Of a stretch of 64,000 bases of DNA, positions 53,001 through 61,293 are shown in pieces. The translations under genes and the position numbers were made by a program. Each line of letters begins with the position of its first letter. Within the stretch, counting starts at the first letter, position 1. The notes below the pieces were generated by a model that saw nothing but the letters and a program-made list of their open reading frames with translations, had not been told where the DNA came from and ran no database searches. The DNA is from Microvirga sp. 3-52 (GTDB lineage Bacteria > Pseudomonadota > Alphaproteobacteria > Rhizobiales > Beijerinckiaceae): NCBI RefSeq assembly GCF_018383585.1, contig NZ_JAHAMK010000016.1, positions 16,196-80,195 on the forward strand. The letters are read 5' to 3'.

Positions 53001-53280
53001 GTACAACGTGGCAATCCTGCTCGCCGGCGGCATCGGGGCAAAGCCCGACCAGACCAAGGCCTTCCAGTGGTTCTCCCTCGCGGCAGACCAGGGAGACGCG
53101 GAGGCCGCCCAGAAGCGGGACGAGATGGCCGGACGCCTGAGCGCGGCCGAAATGAAGGCCGCCAGGGCGGCTCTCGAACTCTGGCGACCGCGGGCCGTCG
53201 ATCCCGTTGCCAACCAGCCGCCCGTGTTCCGTCAAGGCCGGACCGCCGCTCTGGATCGAACGCCGGGCAACCGGAGTTAA
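50086..53280 (+). CDS. PodJ-like polarity protein: coiled coil, one membrane helix, Sel1 repeats
   Basis: A 1064-residue protein. The N-terminus (DLDLDARELIAAAARRAGMSLEEW) is a short conserved helix. Residues about 100-640 are a long, charged, heptad-like coiled coil. A single membrane helix lies at 758-777 (PLLFGLAFLILTAGTFQIL). The periplasmic C-terminus from about 859 has four Sel1-type repeats (AALYEIASRAAEGRGMAKD, AQERLAMMHAKGDGVPLD and two more). This is the layout of Caulobacter PodJ, which marks a cell pole and recruits partners. No peptidoglycan-binding domain is visible at the end, a difference from PodJ. It stands alone. Confidence 0.82.
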   Translation: MRRHVFSRPDDLDLDARELIAAAARRAGMSLEEWAAAVLEERQDRPAPSRRKAGSDLESLIARMSPPPRSQPKRDYEALMAAVAAEGERQARDQASQTAIALESMASWIEQAEIRLNDAARSSADQQDRIAAVLSQALSSLKDRLDTVEHRVLSERVAPPRIEFPVEEALKALAPISATLAGMRADMSRLATALEEPNSTWGPSIEGIRAEIDRLRCGIESLATREEIAALDAALGSIAKDLEQGPTTKDLRTLASSITVLYERIQSLSGEVSEGLHRRIGHEIDHIKGRIDAMAETGIDRSVVDFLSSQIADMRQDLAHRAEPQQIARLSDGIEILGRQVSELRLHQVSKSDFTALKMSLDDVCSALFVTATAQETSKIPEQLESLGRRIDVLARRPEPAPADLTPISEQLALLTERMASLSDGRTENSHELTGTIERLSSRLEAVAGQEASSHEPLMQRFDRIEQELREFGRRTDTSGTEQMLRSIDEKLERTPPHPAGLDALERQVMALAERFEQMPGEALHRTLNEAAGHLKNLQDEAVGIAERAARTVLNDIRPSLPNSGDLDALKHGFVELKALHNRSDKKTQETLRAVHDALEALVSRLPNQRPSATSETSGTGLAAPSTPLPPADRLEAAVRRLHAATLSQIEEVAPRSLDMAPCEALNVSTPEVPQTGSTMPAVVEADRSNVRASFIAAARRAAHNAVPEPAFPATLSLSREEAEQAAEAEEPEANEPTPSFTSFFERVRQSFDSHRRPLLFGLAFLILTAGTFQILSGERGSPELTSTQAGKQQEAARPAEVNHSSLGDGTSVFQTSSLATGSNPVAPLPAGQFLVDPATIGGIPADAPAELQQAALSGDAAALYEIASRAAEGRGMAKDMTIAAHLFERASQAGLPPAQERLAMMHAKGDGVPLDLKQAAFWYERAALGGNIRAMHNLATLLASGKNGKPDYPAALRWYGEAAECGLRDSQYNVAILLAGGIGAKPDQTKAFQWFSLAADQGDAEAAQKRDEMAGRLSAAEMKAARAALELWRPRAVDPVANQPPVFRQGRTAALDRTPGNRS

Positions 53281-53489
53281 GCCTAACGCACCGCGCGGAA
53301 AGGGGACCTGATCTTTCGCTCCGAACGGTGCGCTCATCGAAGAGGGACTTCGGACCCGACAGGGGATTCCACTCTCGGGCCCGGCGCTTCAAGCAGGCTT
53401 TGTCATCTTCCGTTCAGAACATGACCGTTACACGGCCTGCATGATGCTGTAACAACGACGTGGCTGCACCGGCCATTGGGGGAACCGGG

Positions 53490-54419
53490 TTGCAAATCTA
53501 TTTGCCGATTGCTGAGATGCCTGTGAGCGTTCTTCTCATCCTGGGGATGGGTGCGGCGGTAGGCTTCATTTCAGGGCTCTTCGGCATCGGCGGCGGCTTT
53601 CTGATGACGCCGCTCCTGATCTTCCTCGGAATCCCCCCGGCCGTCGCGGTGGCGACTCAATCCGCGCAGATCGTCGCCTCCTCCACGACGAGCGTGCTCG
53701 GGGCGCTGCGCCGCAATGCCCTCGATCACAAGCTCGGCGCCATATTGGTGGCGGGCGGATTCGTGGGATCGGCGCTGGGCGTATGGTTCTTTGCGGCGGC
53801 GAGACGGGCAGGCCAGCTCGACCTCGTCATCGTCATCTCCTACGTGACGCTCTTCACCATCGTGGGCAGCCTGATGCTCAAGGAGAGCATCCGGGAATTC
53901 TGGAGCCGGCGGAAGGGCGGCGCGGTGCGCCTGCGGCGCAGGGCCGGCGAGCATGCACCCTATCTCGGCTGGCCCCTGCGCATGCGTTTCTACCGCTCGA
54001 AGCTCTATGTAAGCATCATCCCGATTCTCGGGCTTTCGCTGTTCATCGGCTTTGCCGGTGCGCTGCTCGGCATCGGCGGCGGCTTCATCGTGGTGCCGGC
54101 GCTTCTCTACATCTTCCGGGTGCCGACCACCGTGGTCGTGGGGACCTCCCAGTTCCAAATCGTCTGCACCACCCTCGTCGCCCTCATCCTCCATGCCGTC
54201 ACGAACCAGGCGGTCGACATGGTCCTGGCGATCCTCCTCATCGTGGGAGGCGTCTTCGGAGCACAGTTCGGGGCGCGCATGGGGCGTCATCTGCGGGCAG
54301 AATTGTTCCGCTTCCTGCTCGCCATCCTGCTCCTGGCGGTGGGGCTTCGCTTCGGCCTCGAACTCGTGCTGAAGCCCGAAGAGCCCTTCTCCATCACCAC
54401 GCAGGAGACGCGCACGTGA
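53490..54419 (+). CDS. TauE/SafE-family sulfite exporter-like permease
   Basis: A 309-residue permease with about eight membrane helices in two repeats, each marked by a glycine-rich motif: VGFISGLFGIGGGFLMTPLL and, near residue 200, GALLGIGGGFIVVPALL. The family exports sulfite or organosulfonates. A TTG at 53490 gives the family-like start (L/M)QIYLPIAEMPV and has GGGGGA upstream; a GTG at 53460 is possible. It overlaps the next gene by 4 nt (GTGA), so the pair is translationally coupled. Confidence 0.88.
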   Translation: MQIYLPIAEMPVSVLLILGMGAAVGFISGLFGIGGGFLMTPLLIFLGIPPAVAVATQSAQIVASSTTSVLGALRRNALDHKLGAILVAGGFVGSALGVWFFAAARRAGQLDLVIVISYVTLFTIVGSLMLKESIREFWSRRKGGAVRLRRRAGEHAPYLGWPLRMRFYRSKLYVSIIPILGLSLFIGFAGALLGIGGGFIVVPALLYIFRVPTTVVVGTSQFQIVCTTLVALILHAVTNQAVDMVLAILLIVGGVFGAQFGARMGRHLRAELFRFLLAILLLAVGLRFGLELVLKPEEPFSITTQETRT

Positions 54420-55177
54420 GGATCGTCGGCGCCCTCCTGATCCTCGTCGGCACGATGGTCTGCGCGCGAGCGGAAACCCTGATCACGTCGCTGTCGAACC
54501 ACAGAGTGCTGATCAACTCCAACTACACGGGAACGCAGATTGCCGTGTTCGGCGCCATCGAGCGGGACGCCCAGACGGTCGCGCGCGCGACGGCCTACGA
54601 CGTGGTCGTCACGGTTCGCGGCCCGCGCCAGTTTCTCACCGTGCGCGAGAAGGAGCGGCTCGGGCCCGTCTGGATCAACCAGGAGCAGCAGAAGTTCCCG
54701 ACCGCACCGGCTTACCTGAACGTCCTCAGCTCCCGGCCCATCGACGAGATCACGAGCGATCAACTGCGCCAGCGCCAGAAAGTCGGCCTGAGCGCCATCA
54801 TCAATGCCGCCGACTTCACGCTCAATCGTGACGGCGCGGACCAGCCCTTCCGGGATGCCCTTCATCGGCTCAAAGCGCAGGAAGGCCTCTATCTCGAAGA
54901 CGGGCGCGGCGTGACGTTCCTGACGCCCGAGATTTTCCGCGCCGGCATCGCGCTGCCGGCAACGGCCCCGCCGGGCAACTACGATGTCGATGTGACGCTC
55001 TTTGCCGATACCGTGATCCTGGCCCGGACGCAGACGCATTTCGAGCTGGTCAAGACCGGCTTCGAGGAGCGGGTCGGGGTCATCGCCCGAGACTGGTCCC
55101 TCGCCTACGGCCTGTCGACCGCCGCGCTCGCCCTCTTCTTCGGCTGGCTCGCCAGCACGATCTTCCGGCGGGATTGA
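54416..55177 (+). CDS. TIGR02186-type membrane-anchored partner of TauE/SafE
   Basis: A 253-residue protein starting at GTG 54416, inside the stop of the permease gene. It has a signal-like N-terminus (VRIVGALLILVGTMVCARAE), an extracytoplasmic beta-rich body (NSNYTGTQIAVFGAIERDA, VVVTVRGPRQF) and one C-terminal anchor helix (LSTAALALFFGWLASTIF). This matches the TIGR02186 family, which is found with TauE/SafE permeases and has no known biochemical role. It would sit in the periplasm, tethered by the C-terminal helix. Confidence 0.88.
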   Translation: MRIVGALLILVGTMVCARAETLITSLSNHRVLINSNYTGTQIAVFGAIERDAQTVARATAYDVVVTVRGPRQFLTVREKERLGPVWINQEQQKFPTAPAYLNVLSSRPIDEITSDQLRQRQKVGLSAIINAADFTLNRDGADQPFRDALHRLKAQEGLYLEDGRGVTFLTPEIFRAGIALPATAPPGNYDVDVTLFADTVILARTQTHFELVKTGFEERVGVIARDWSLAYGLSTAALALFFGWLASTIFRRD

Positions 55178-55255
55178 GCTACCGTCTCACGCTCGGCTCT
55201 TTACCCGCGAGGATCGTCAGGCGATCCTGCGTCATGCTCAACCCGGGGATGCACG

Positions 55256-56230
55256 ATGATGCTCAGGTGCGGAACGGTTCAGTTCCACCACAAAGCCGAT
55301 GACAAGGCCTACAACATGGCGGTTGTCGAGCGGTTCTGCCGCGAAGCCGCCGAGAGCCGGGTCAAGATCCTGGCCTTTCCGGAAATGTGCCTGACCGGCT
55401 ACTGGCACGTACGCAATCTCGGGCGGGAGCGCCTGGAGGCGCTTGCCGAGCCTGTGCCGTCCGGTCCCTCCACCCAGGCCGTCGTCTCCCTGTCGGCCCG
55501 GTACGGCATGGCCATCGGCGTCGGCCTGATCGAGCGCGGAGAGGATGGGCGTCTCTTCAACACCTATGTGGTCTGCCTGCCCGACGGGCAGGTCCACCGC
55601 CACCGCAAGCTCCATGCCTTCGAGAGCGACGATATTGCGAGCGGCGACAGCTACACGGTTTTCGACACGCCGTGGGGGGTGAAGGTCGGCGTCCTCATCT
55701 GCTGGGACAACAACCTGGTGGAGAACGCCCGCGCCACCGCGTTGCTCGGCGCCGACATCGTCATGGCGCCGCACCAGACCGGCGGCTGCCATTCGCGCAG
55801 CCCCCAGGCCATGGGCCTCATCGACCCTACCCTCTGGGAGAACCGGCACAGCAATCCGGAAGCCATCGAGGCGGAATTCCGGGGACCGAAAGGGCGCGAA
55901 TGGCTGCTGCGCTGGCTGCCGGCGCGCGCGCACGACAATGGCTATTTCCTGCTGTTTGCCAACGGCGTCGGGGAGGACGACGGGGAGGTCCGCATGGGCA
56001 ATGCCATGATCATCGACTGCTATGGACGGATCGTCGCGGAAACGTGGAAAGCGCAGGATGCCCTCGTGGTGGCCGATCTCGACCTCGACCTCCTGCCGCT
56101 CGCCACGGGACGGCGCTGGATCCGCGGCCGCCGTCCGGAGCTCTACGGTCTTCTCACGCAGCCGCAGGGCCATGAGCTCGCCCCACGGCAGGCACGCTTC
56201 TCGGAGGCGCCTGTGGTGAAGGCGGAATGA
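55256..56230 (+). CDS. Nitrilase-superfamily carbon-nitrogen hydrolase
   Basis: A 324-residue amidohydrolase of the nitrilase superfamily. The Glu-Lys-Cys triad sits in ILAFPEMCLTGYWHV, HRHRKLHAFESDD, and VGVLICWDNNLVENAR. GADIVMAPHQTGG follows the cysteine. It cleaves an amide or nitrile; the substrate is unknown, and N-carbamoyl-D-amino-acid-like or aliphatic amidase roles are possible. It is separated from the TauE pair by 78 bp holding a small hairpin (55210-55228). Confidence 0.9.
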   Translation: MMLRCGTVQFHHKADDKAYNMAVVERFCREAAESRVKILAFPEMCLTGYWHVRNLGRERLEALAEPVPSGPSTQAVVSLSARYGMAIGVGLIERGEDGRLFNTYVVCLPDGQVHRHRKLHAFESDDIASGDSYTVFDTPWGVKVGVLICWDNNLVENARATALLGADIVMAPHQTGGCHSRSPQAMGLIDPTLWENRHSNPEAIEAEFRGPKGREWLLRWLPARAHDNGYFLLFANGVGEDDGEVRMGNAMIIDCYGRIVAETWKAQDALVVADLDLDLLPLATGRRWIRGRRPELYGLLTQPQGHELAPRQARFSEAPVVKAE

Positions 56231-56309
56231 CTCGAGTCATTCACTGAAGGGCGCGCAACGGAAGGAGGAATGGGGATTGGGCGGGCATGCGGGCGGATCA
56301 TCGACGCTC

Positions 56310-56402
56310 GCGTCATCACCGGCCTCGTGCCGGTGATCCCGATAGCGAGAGGCGCCGCGCGTCACATCATCGGGATGGCCGGGACAGGCCCGGCCATGAC
56401 GG
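56310..56402. repeat. Intergenic palindromic repeat, family A copy 2
   Basis: GTCATCACCGGCCTCGTGCC with GGTGAT is the first hairpin. GGCCGGGACAGGCCCGGCC is the second, about 50 bp later. The units and their spacing match copies at 43556-43650 and 62529-62620. It lies between convergent genes (the nitrilase-family gene and pdeM). Confidence 0.7.
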
Positions 56403-56426
56403 CTGAAAGGATGGGATGAGCTGCTT

Positions 56427-57128
56427 TCAATCCCGGCAGAGCATCGCCTTGGCGATGGCGAAGATGCGCTCGGTGCCGATGAGATGGGCGGTGAAGCCCT
56501 TCGGGAAGAGCGGCTTGAAGGCGGCATCGCAGGCGTTGAGTCCCCCCGCATAGGCGCCGAGGGCGGGCATGACGCAGCGAGAGCCGTCGGTGAGAAAGCA
56601 GCGGCGGCGTGTTGCGCGCCCGCGCATGACCACCTTGCCGACCGGGTGCAGGTGGCCTGCGATCTCAGCCTGCTCTCCTGCCGCAGGCTCATGGCGCAGG
56701 GTGAGGGATCCGAGCGCAATCTCCTCGACCACCTGCCCGCCGATGCTGTCGGGCAGGATGCGGTCGTGGTTCCCCGTGACCCAGATCCAGTCGCGCCCCT
56801 TCTGCACGTCGCCGAGCGTTGCGCGCTCCTCGTCCCCGAGCCGGTCCGGCCCGCCGATGTCGTGGAAGCTGTCGCCGAGCGCGATGACGGTCTTCGGGTC
56901 GAAGCGGAACACCGCGTCGGCGAGCGCCAGAAGCGTCTCGCGGGTGTCGTAGGGCGGCAGCATCATGCCGCGCCGGGCGAAGGACGAGCCCTTCTCGAAA
57001 TGGAGATCGGCCACGAGCAGCGCGTCGTGCGCGGGCAGATACATCGCTCCCGTCAGGTCGAGGAGCGCCAGCTGCCCGGACAGCGCGATCTCGTGGGTTG
57101 TCTGTTTGTTCTTCCGCAATGCCGTCAC
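56427..57128 (-). CDS. pdeM: Ligase-associated DNA damage response endonuclease PdeM
   Basis: A 233-residue calcineurin-type phosphoesterase. Metal-binding motifs are VADLHFEKGSSFARRG, VIALGDSFHDIGG, WVTGNHDRILPD and EIAGHLHPVGKV. This is the PdeM-type partner encoded beside the Lhr-type DEXH helicase in the ligase-associated repair operons. It is inferred to cut DNA ends or flaps. Its start overlaps the helicase stop by 4 nt on the minus strand, so the two are coupled. Confidence 0.93.
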   Translation of the reverse strand: MTALRKNKQTTHEIALSGQLALLDLTGAMYLPAHDALLVADLHFEKGSSFARRGMMLPPYDTRETLLALADAVFRFDPKTVIALGDSFHDIGGPDRLGDEERATLGDVQKGRDWIWVTGNHDRILPDSIGGQVVEEIALGSLTLRHEPAAGEQAEIAGHLHPVGKVVMRGRATRRRCFLTDGSRCVMPALGAYAGGLNACDAAFKPLFPKGFTAHLIGTERIFAIAKAMLCRD

Positions 57129-59626
57129 GCCAAAGCCTCGTCGAGAAGCGCCGCTTCCGCCTCGGCCAGAATCTCGTCCGCGTTGTCGCTATAGACGCGC
57201 TCGCGGCCGATCTCCAGCATGACGGACACGCTCAAAGGAGAAACCCGGTCGAGCGGCTTGTGGATGATTCGCCCCCGGATCCGCTCTAGCATCATGCCGA
57301 GGCGCCTCACGTCGAGGAGTCCCGTTGCCGCATCCGCCCGCGCGGCGCGGAGCAGCACGTGGTCGGGCTCGTGCTTGCGCAGCACGTCGTAGACGAGGTC
57401 GGTCGAGATCGTGACCTGCCGGCCGGTCTTCTTCTCCCCTGGAAAGCGGCGCTCGATGAGCCCGGCGATGACGGCGCATTGTCGGAACGTGCGCTTCATG
57501 AGGGAGGATTCGGCGAGCCAATCCTCCAGATCGTCGCCGAGCATGTCCTCGGAGAAGAGGTCATCCATGAAATTGGGATCACGACCGGCACGGGCCGCAA
57601 TATCGCCCGAGGCATAGACCGCGATGCCGTAATCGTTGGCGACGAACCCTAGCGGCTTGAGCTTCGCCCGCTCCAGGCGCCGGGTCAGCAGCATGCCGAG
57701 GGTCTGGTGCGCCAGCCTCCCCTCGAAGGGAAAGCACGTCATGTAGAAGCGGTTGCCTCGGGGAAAGGTCTCGACGAGCAGGTCGCGGGGCCCCGGCACG
57801 ATGGAGCGGCGGCGCTGATGCAGCAGCCACTCGGTCATCTGCGCCGGCAGGCGGTCCCACTCGAACGGATCGGCCAGGATCTCCCGCACCCGCGCGGCGA
57901 GAAAGGTCGAGAGGGGAAACTTGCCGCCCTCGTAGGACGGGATCATCGGATCGGCGCCGGAGCCTGCGCGCGTTGCCAGCACCTCGTCCTCGGAGATGCC
58001 CTCGAAGCGCAGCACCTCCCCGGCGAACAGGAACGTATCGCCCGGGGTCAGCGTCTCGGCAAAGTATTCCTCGATCTCGCCGAGGATTCTTCCGCGCGGC
58101 AGCACGGTGCCGGGCCGCGAGCGCGCAGTCCTGCCCAGCCGCACCTTGATCATGCTGGACTCAACGATAGTGCCGACATTCAGCCGGTATTGCTGCGCGA
58201 TCCTGGCATCGCGCACGCGCCACAGATCGTCCTTGCCCTTCACGATCTTGGCGAAGCGCTCGTAGGCGCGAAGGGCGTAGCCGCCCGTGGCGACGAAGGC
58301 CACGCAGGCCTCGAAATCCTCCCAGGTCAGGTCGGCATAGGGCGAGGCCGAGCGGATCTCCTCATAGAGTTCATCGAGCTTGAACGGCTCGGCGCAGGCC
58401 ATGCCGAGGATGTGCTGGCACAGCACGTCGAGGGCGCCGATGCGCGCATCCGGCGTATCCTGCGCCGCCTCGTGCACCGCATCCAGCGCCGCGCGGCATT
58501 CGAGGATCTCGAAGCGGTTCGCCGGCACGAGATAGGCCTCCGACGGCTCGTCCATGCGGTGGTTCGAGCGGCCGATGCGCTGCATGATGCGCGAGGCGCC
58601 TTTCGGCGCGCCCACATTCACCACGAGGTCAACGTCGCCCCAGTCGATGCCGAGATCGAGGGTCGCTGTGCACACCACCGCCTTCAGCCTCCCCGCCGCC
58701 ATCGCCTCCTCCACGCGACGGCGCTGCGACACGTCGAGGGAGCCGTGATGGAGCGCGATGGCGAGGTTGTCGTCGTTGAGCTTCCAGAGTTCCTGGAACG
58801 TGTATTCCGCCTGCAGGCGCGTGTTGACGAAGACCAGGGTCGTCTTGTGACCGCGGATGAGATCATAGATCGCCGGCATCGAGAGCGAAGCCGTGTGACC
58901 CGCGAGCGGCAGGCGCTCGTCGAGTTCGAGCATGCGGATGTCGGGCTGCGCGCCGCCCTGCACGACGACGAGGTCGGCCAGGGCGTGCGTCCGCTGCGGC
59001 ACCAGATAGCGCCGCAGATCGTCCGGTTTGCGCACCGTCGCCGACAGGCCGACCGCGGTCGCCTGCGGGGCGATGGTCATGAGCCGCGCGAGGCCTAAGG
59101 ACAAGAGATCGCCGCGCTTCGACGTAACGAGCGAGTGCAGCTCGTCGAGCACCACGCGGCGCAGGTCCTTGAAAAACTCCCGCGCCTCCGCATGGGCGAG
59201 GAGCAGCGCCAGCTGCTCCGGTGTGGTCAGCAGGATGTCCGGCGGGCGTTCGATCTGCCGCGCCCGCTTGTGGGACGGCGTGTCGCCCGTGCGCGTCTCG
59301 ATGCGGATGGGAAGGTCCATCTCCGCAACCGGCGCTTCGAGGTTGCGGGCGATGTCGGTGGCGAGCGCCTTGAGAGGTGAGATGTAGAGGGTGTGAAGCC
59401 CTCGCTTCTCCTTCGGCCTTCCCCCTCCCCGCTCGGCCAGCTCCACCAGGCTCGGCAGGAAGCCGGCGAGCGTCTTGCCCGCGCCGGTCGGCGCCACGAG
59501 CAGCACGGAGCGGCCCTGCCCGGCCTTGGCGAGCAGTTCGAGCTGGTGGTCCCGGGGCGCCCAGCCACGGTGCTTGAACCAGTCACGGAAGGTTTTGGGG
59601 AGAAGGGAAACGGGGACTTGCGACAT
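57125..59626 (-). CDS. Ligase-associated DEXH-box DNA helicase (Lhr-like)
   Basis: An 833-residue superfamily 2 helicase. Motif I is APTGAGKTLAGFLPSL, motif II is VVLDELHSLV, motif III is VGLSATVRKPDDL, and motif VI is IMQRIGRSNHRMDEP. An Lhr-type winged-helix and DEAD-assoc C-terminal domain (NRFYMTCFPFEGRLAHQTLG and after) follows. It unwinds DNA in the ligase-associated DNA damage response set with PdeM, an MBL exonuclease and an ATP-dependent ligase. It is the upstream gene of a two-gene minus-strand operon. Confidence 0.94.
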   Translation of the reverse strand: MSQVPVSLLPKTFRDWFKHRGWAPRDHQLELLAKAGQGRSVLLVAPTGAGKTLAGFLPSLVELAERGGGRPKEKRGLHTLYISPLKALATDIARNLEAPVAEMDLPIRIETRTGDTPSHKRARQIERPPDILLTTPEQLALLLAHAEAREFFKDLRRVVLDELHSLVTSKRGDLLSLGLARLMTIAPQATAVGLSATVRKPDDLRRYLVPQRTHALADLVVVQGGAQPDIRMLELDERLPLAGHTASLSMPAIYDLIRGHKTTLVFVNTRLQAEYTFQELWKLNDDNLAIALHHGSLDVSQRRRVEEAMAAGRLKAVVCTATLDLGIDWGDVDLVVNVGAPKGASRIMQRIGRSNHRMDEPSEAYLVPANRFEILECRAALDAVHEAAQDTPDARIGALDVLCQHILGMACAEPFKLDELYEEIRSASPYADLTWEDFEACVAFVATGGYALRAYERFAKIVKGKDDLWRVRDARIAQQYRLNVGTIVESSMIKVRLGRTARSRPGTVLPRGRILGEIEEYFAETLTPGDTFLFAGEVLRFEGISEDEVLATRAGSGADPMIPSYEGGKFPLSTFLAARVREILADPFEWDRLPAQMTEWLLHQRRRSIVPGPRDLLVETFPRGNRFYMTCFPFEGRLAHQTLGMLLTRRLERAKLKPLGFVANDYGIAVYASGDIAARAGRDPNFMDDLFSEDMLGDDLEDWLAESSLMKRTFRQCAVIAGLIERRFPGEKKTGRQVTISTDLVYDVLRKHEPDHVLLRAARADAATGLLDVRRLGMMLERIRGRIIHKPLDRVSPLSVSVMLEIGRERVYSDNADEILAEAEAALLDEALA

Positions 59627-59720
59627 CTGTCCTCAACATAAGGCCCCGAGGCACTTTCGCCAGAGACTTCCTTATCGTCCGAAACAGGATTACATATTCA
59701 AGGGCGCCGGAGGGGATGGC

Positions 59721-60203
59721 ATGAATGGCGGGCTTCGCGCGGCCGAACGGAATGAACTCGAAGAAATCGGCAGGCTCTACCATGCCGTCTGGCGGGAAAC
59801 GCAGGCTCCTCTTCAGCCGGCGGGCGTGGCGGCCTATCGCGACGAGGCTTTCTTCATCGAACGGGTGAGGCGCTTTCCCGTGCCGCCCCTCGCGGCCTAT
59901 TTCGAGGGCAGACTCCTGGGTTTCGCCGCCTGGGCGGACAACACGCTCGGCCAGCTCTATATCGCGCCGGAAGGGCGGAAGCTCGGCCTCGGCCGCGCCC
60001 TGCTGCTGGCGAGCGAACACGCGATCTGGGCAAGCGGCTTCGACCGGGCCCGTCTCCTGTGCCTCGTCGGCAACGATGCCGCCCGCACATTCTATGAACG
60101 CTGCGGCTGGCGCCATGCGGCCGACATCGTCGAGGAAGCGGAGACCCGGAGCGGGCCGGTCCCGGTGGCCTGCTGGGAAATGGTGAAGGACCTCCAGGTG
60201 TGA
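59721..60203 (+). CDS. GNAT-family N-acetyltransferase
   Basis: A 160-residue acetyltransferase. The acetyl-CoA loop is YIAPEGRKLGLGRALLLASE, and ARTFYERCGWRHAAD is the C-terminal landmark. The start MNGGLRAAERNELEEIGRL at 59721 has GGAGGGG about 6 nt upstream; a longer in-frame extension back to 59475 overlaps the helicase gene and is unlikely. The substrate is unknown. It is divergent from the helicase gene. Confidence 0.88.
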   Translation: MNGGLRAAERNELEEIGRLYHAVWRETQAPLQPAGVAAYRDEAFFIERVRRFPVPPLAAYFEGRLLGFAAWADNTLGQLYIAPEGRKLGLGRALLLASEHAIWASGFDRARLLCLVGNDAARTFYERCGWRHAADIVEEAETRSGPVPVACWEMVKDLQV

Positions 60204-60290
60204 GTCACGCTCATCGTCCCTCTTGCCATCTCTCAGAAGATCATTTCAGCTTGGGCAACGCCAGCACCGAGAACGAAAAGGCAAAACGCC

Positions 60291-61109
60291 ATGCCCGATG
60301 ATTTCCAGTTTCAGAATGCCGTCGCCGTCGTCACCGGGGGCACGCAGGGGTTGGGCGAGGCCATCGCCCGCACCTTCGCCGAGCGCGGCGCCAAGGGCCT
60401 CGTGATCTGCGGGCGCAACACGGAGCGTGGGCATGCCGTGGCGCGGGAGATCTCGAACCAGGGCTGCCAAACGGAATTCGTGCAGGCCGACCTGGAAAGC
60501 GTCGAGGAGGCCCGCCAGGTGACCGCGCGGGCGGACAGCGTGTTCGGACGGGTCGACGTGCTGGTGAACGCGGCCGGCATCACCGATCGCGGCACGATCT
60601 TCGACACCAGCCCGGAGCTCTTCGACCGCATGTTCGCGGTCAATGTGCGCGCCCCCTTCTTCCTCATGCAGGAGGCCGCCAAGATCATGCGGCGCGAGAA
60701 GATCGAAGGCGCGATGGTCAACATCCTGTCCATGTCGGCCCATGGCGGCCAGCCCTTCATCACCGCCTATAGCGGGTCGAAGGGCGCGCTCGCCACGCTC
60801 ACCAAGAACGCCGCCTTCAGCCTCATGCCCTGGCGCATCCGCGTGAACGCCCTCAACATCGGCTGGATGAACACGCCGGGCGAGGACCGGATCATGAAGA
60901 CCTATCACGATGCCGAGGACGGCTGGCTCGAGAAGGCCGCGAAGCAGCAGCCCTTCGGCCGCCTGCTGGATCCGAAGGAGGTCGCACGGGCCGTGGCTTT
61001 TCTGACGAGCAGCGAATCCGGCATGATGACCGGCTCGGTGATCGATTTCGACCAGTCGGTGGCCGGCTGCTATGAGAGCGCGCCGCACCCTTCGACGCCG
61101 CCGCAATAA
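60291..61109 (+). CDS. SDR-family oxidoreductase
   Basis: A 272-residue classical short-chain dehydrogenase. The cofactor site is VVTGGTQGLGEAIARTFAERG, followed by CGRNTER, which favours NADP. VLVNAAGITDRG carries the NAAG motif. The catalytic serine is in NILSMSAHGG, and YSGSKGAL holds the Tyr-Lys pair. It oxidises or reduces an alcohol, polyol or keto group; the substrate is unknown. It has its own spacing from the upstream GNAT gene (87 bp). Confidence 0.92.
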   Translation: MPDDFQFQNAVAVVTGGTQGLGEAIARTFAERGAKGLVICGRNTERGHAVAREISNQGCQTEFVQADLESVEEARQVTARADSVFGRVDVLVNAAGITDRGTIFDTSPELFDRMFAVNVRAPFFLMQEAAKIMRREKIEGAMVNILSMSAHGGQPFITAYSGSKGALATLTKNAAFSLMPWRIRVNALNIGWMNTPGEDRIMKTYHDAEDGWLEKAAKQQPFGRLLDPKEVARAVAFLTSSESGMMTGSVIDFDQSVAGCYESAPHPSTPPQ

Positions 61110-61165
61110 CCGCATTTCATACAGACAACCTCACCCTGAAAATCTGGCCGATAAAGCGCCGGTAG

Positions 61166-61280
61166 CCCTCCTCCCCCTTGTGGGGAGGAGTTGGAGGTGG
61201 GGGTGTGGGCGATAGCCTATCAAGCTCAGGCGCCGGCACCCCCACCCTTGATCCCTCCCCACAAGGGGGAGGGAAAAACG
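61166..61280. repeat. Intergenic inverted repeat, family B
   Basis: TCCTCCCCCTTGTGGGGAGG at 61169-61188 and TCCCTCCCCACAAGGGGGAGG at 61253-61273 form an inverted pair around about 65 bp containing GGTGGGGGTGTGGG and CACCCCCACCC, also complementary. The whole can fold as a long two-part stem. It sits between convergent SDR and methyltransferase genes and may terminate both, or be a non-autonomous mobile palindrome. Confidence 0.75.
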
Positions 61281-61293
61281 AGTGCTCTTCAGG

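Noticed and set aside
61166..61280. Possible CRISPR-like repeats
   Set aside because: The two repeats are inverted, not direct, and there is only one pair with no spacer series.
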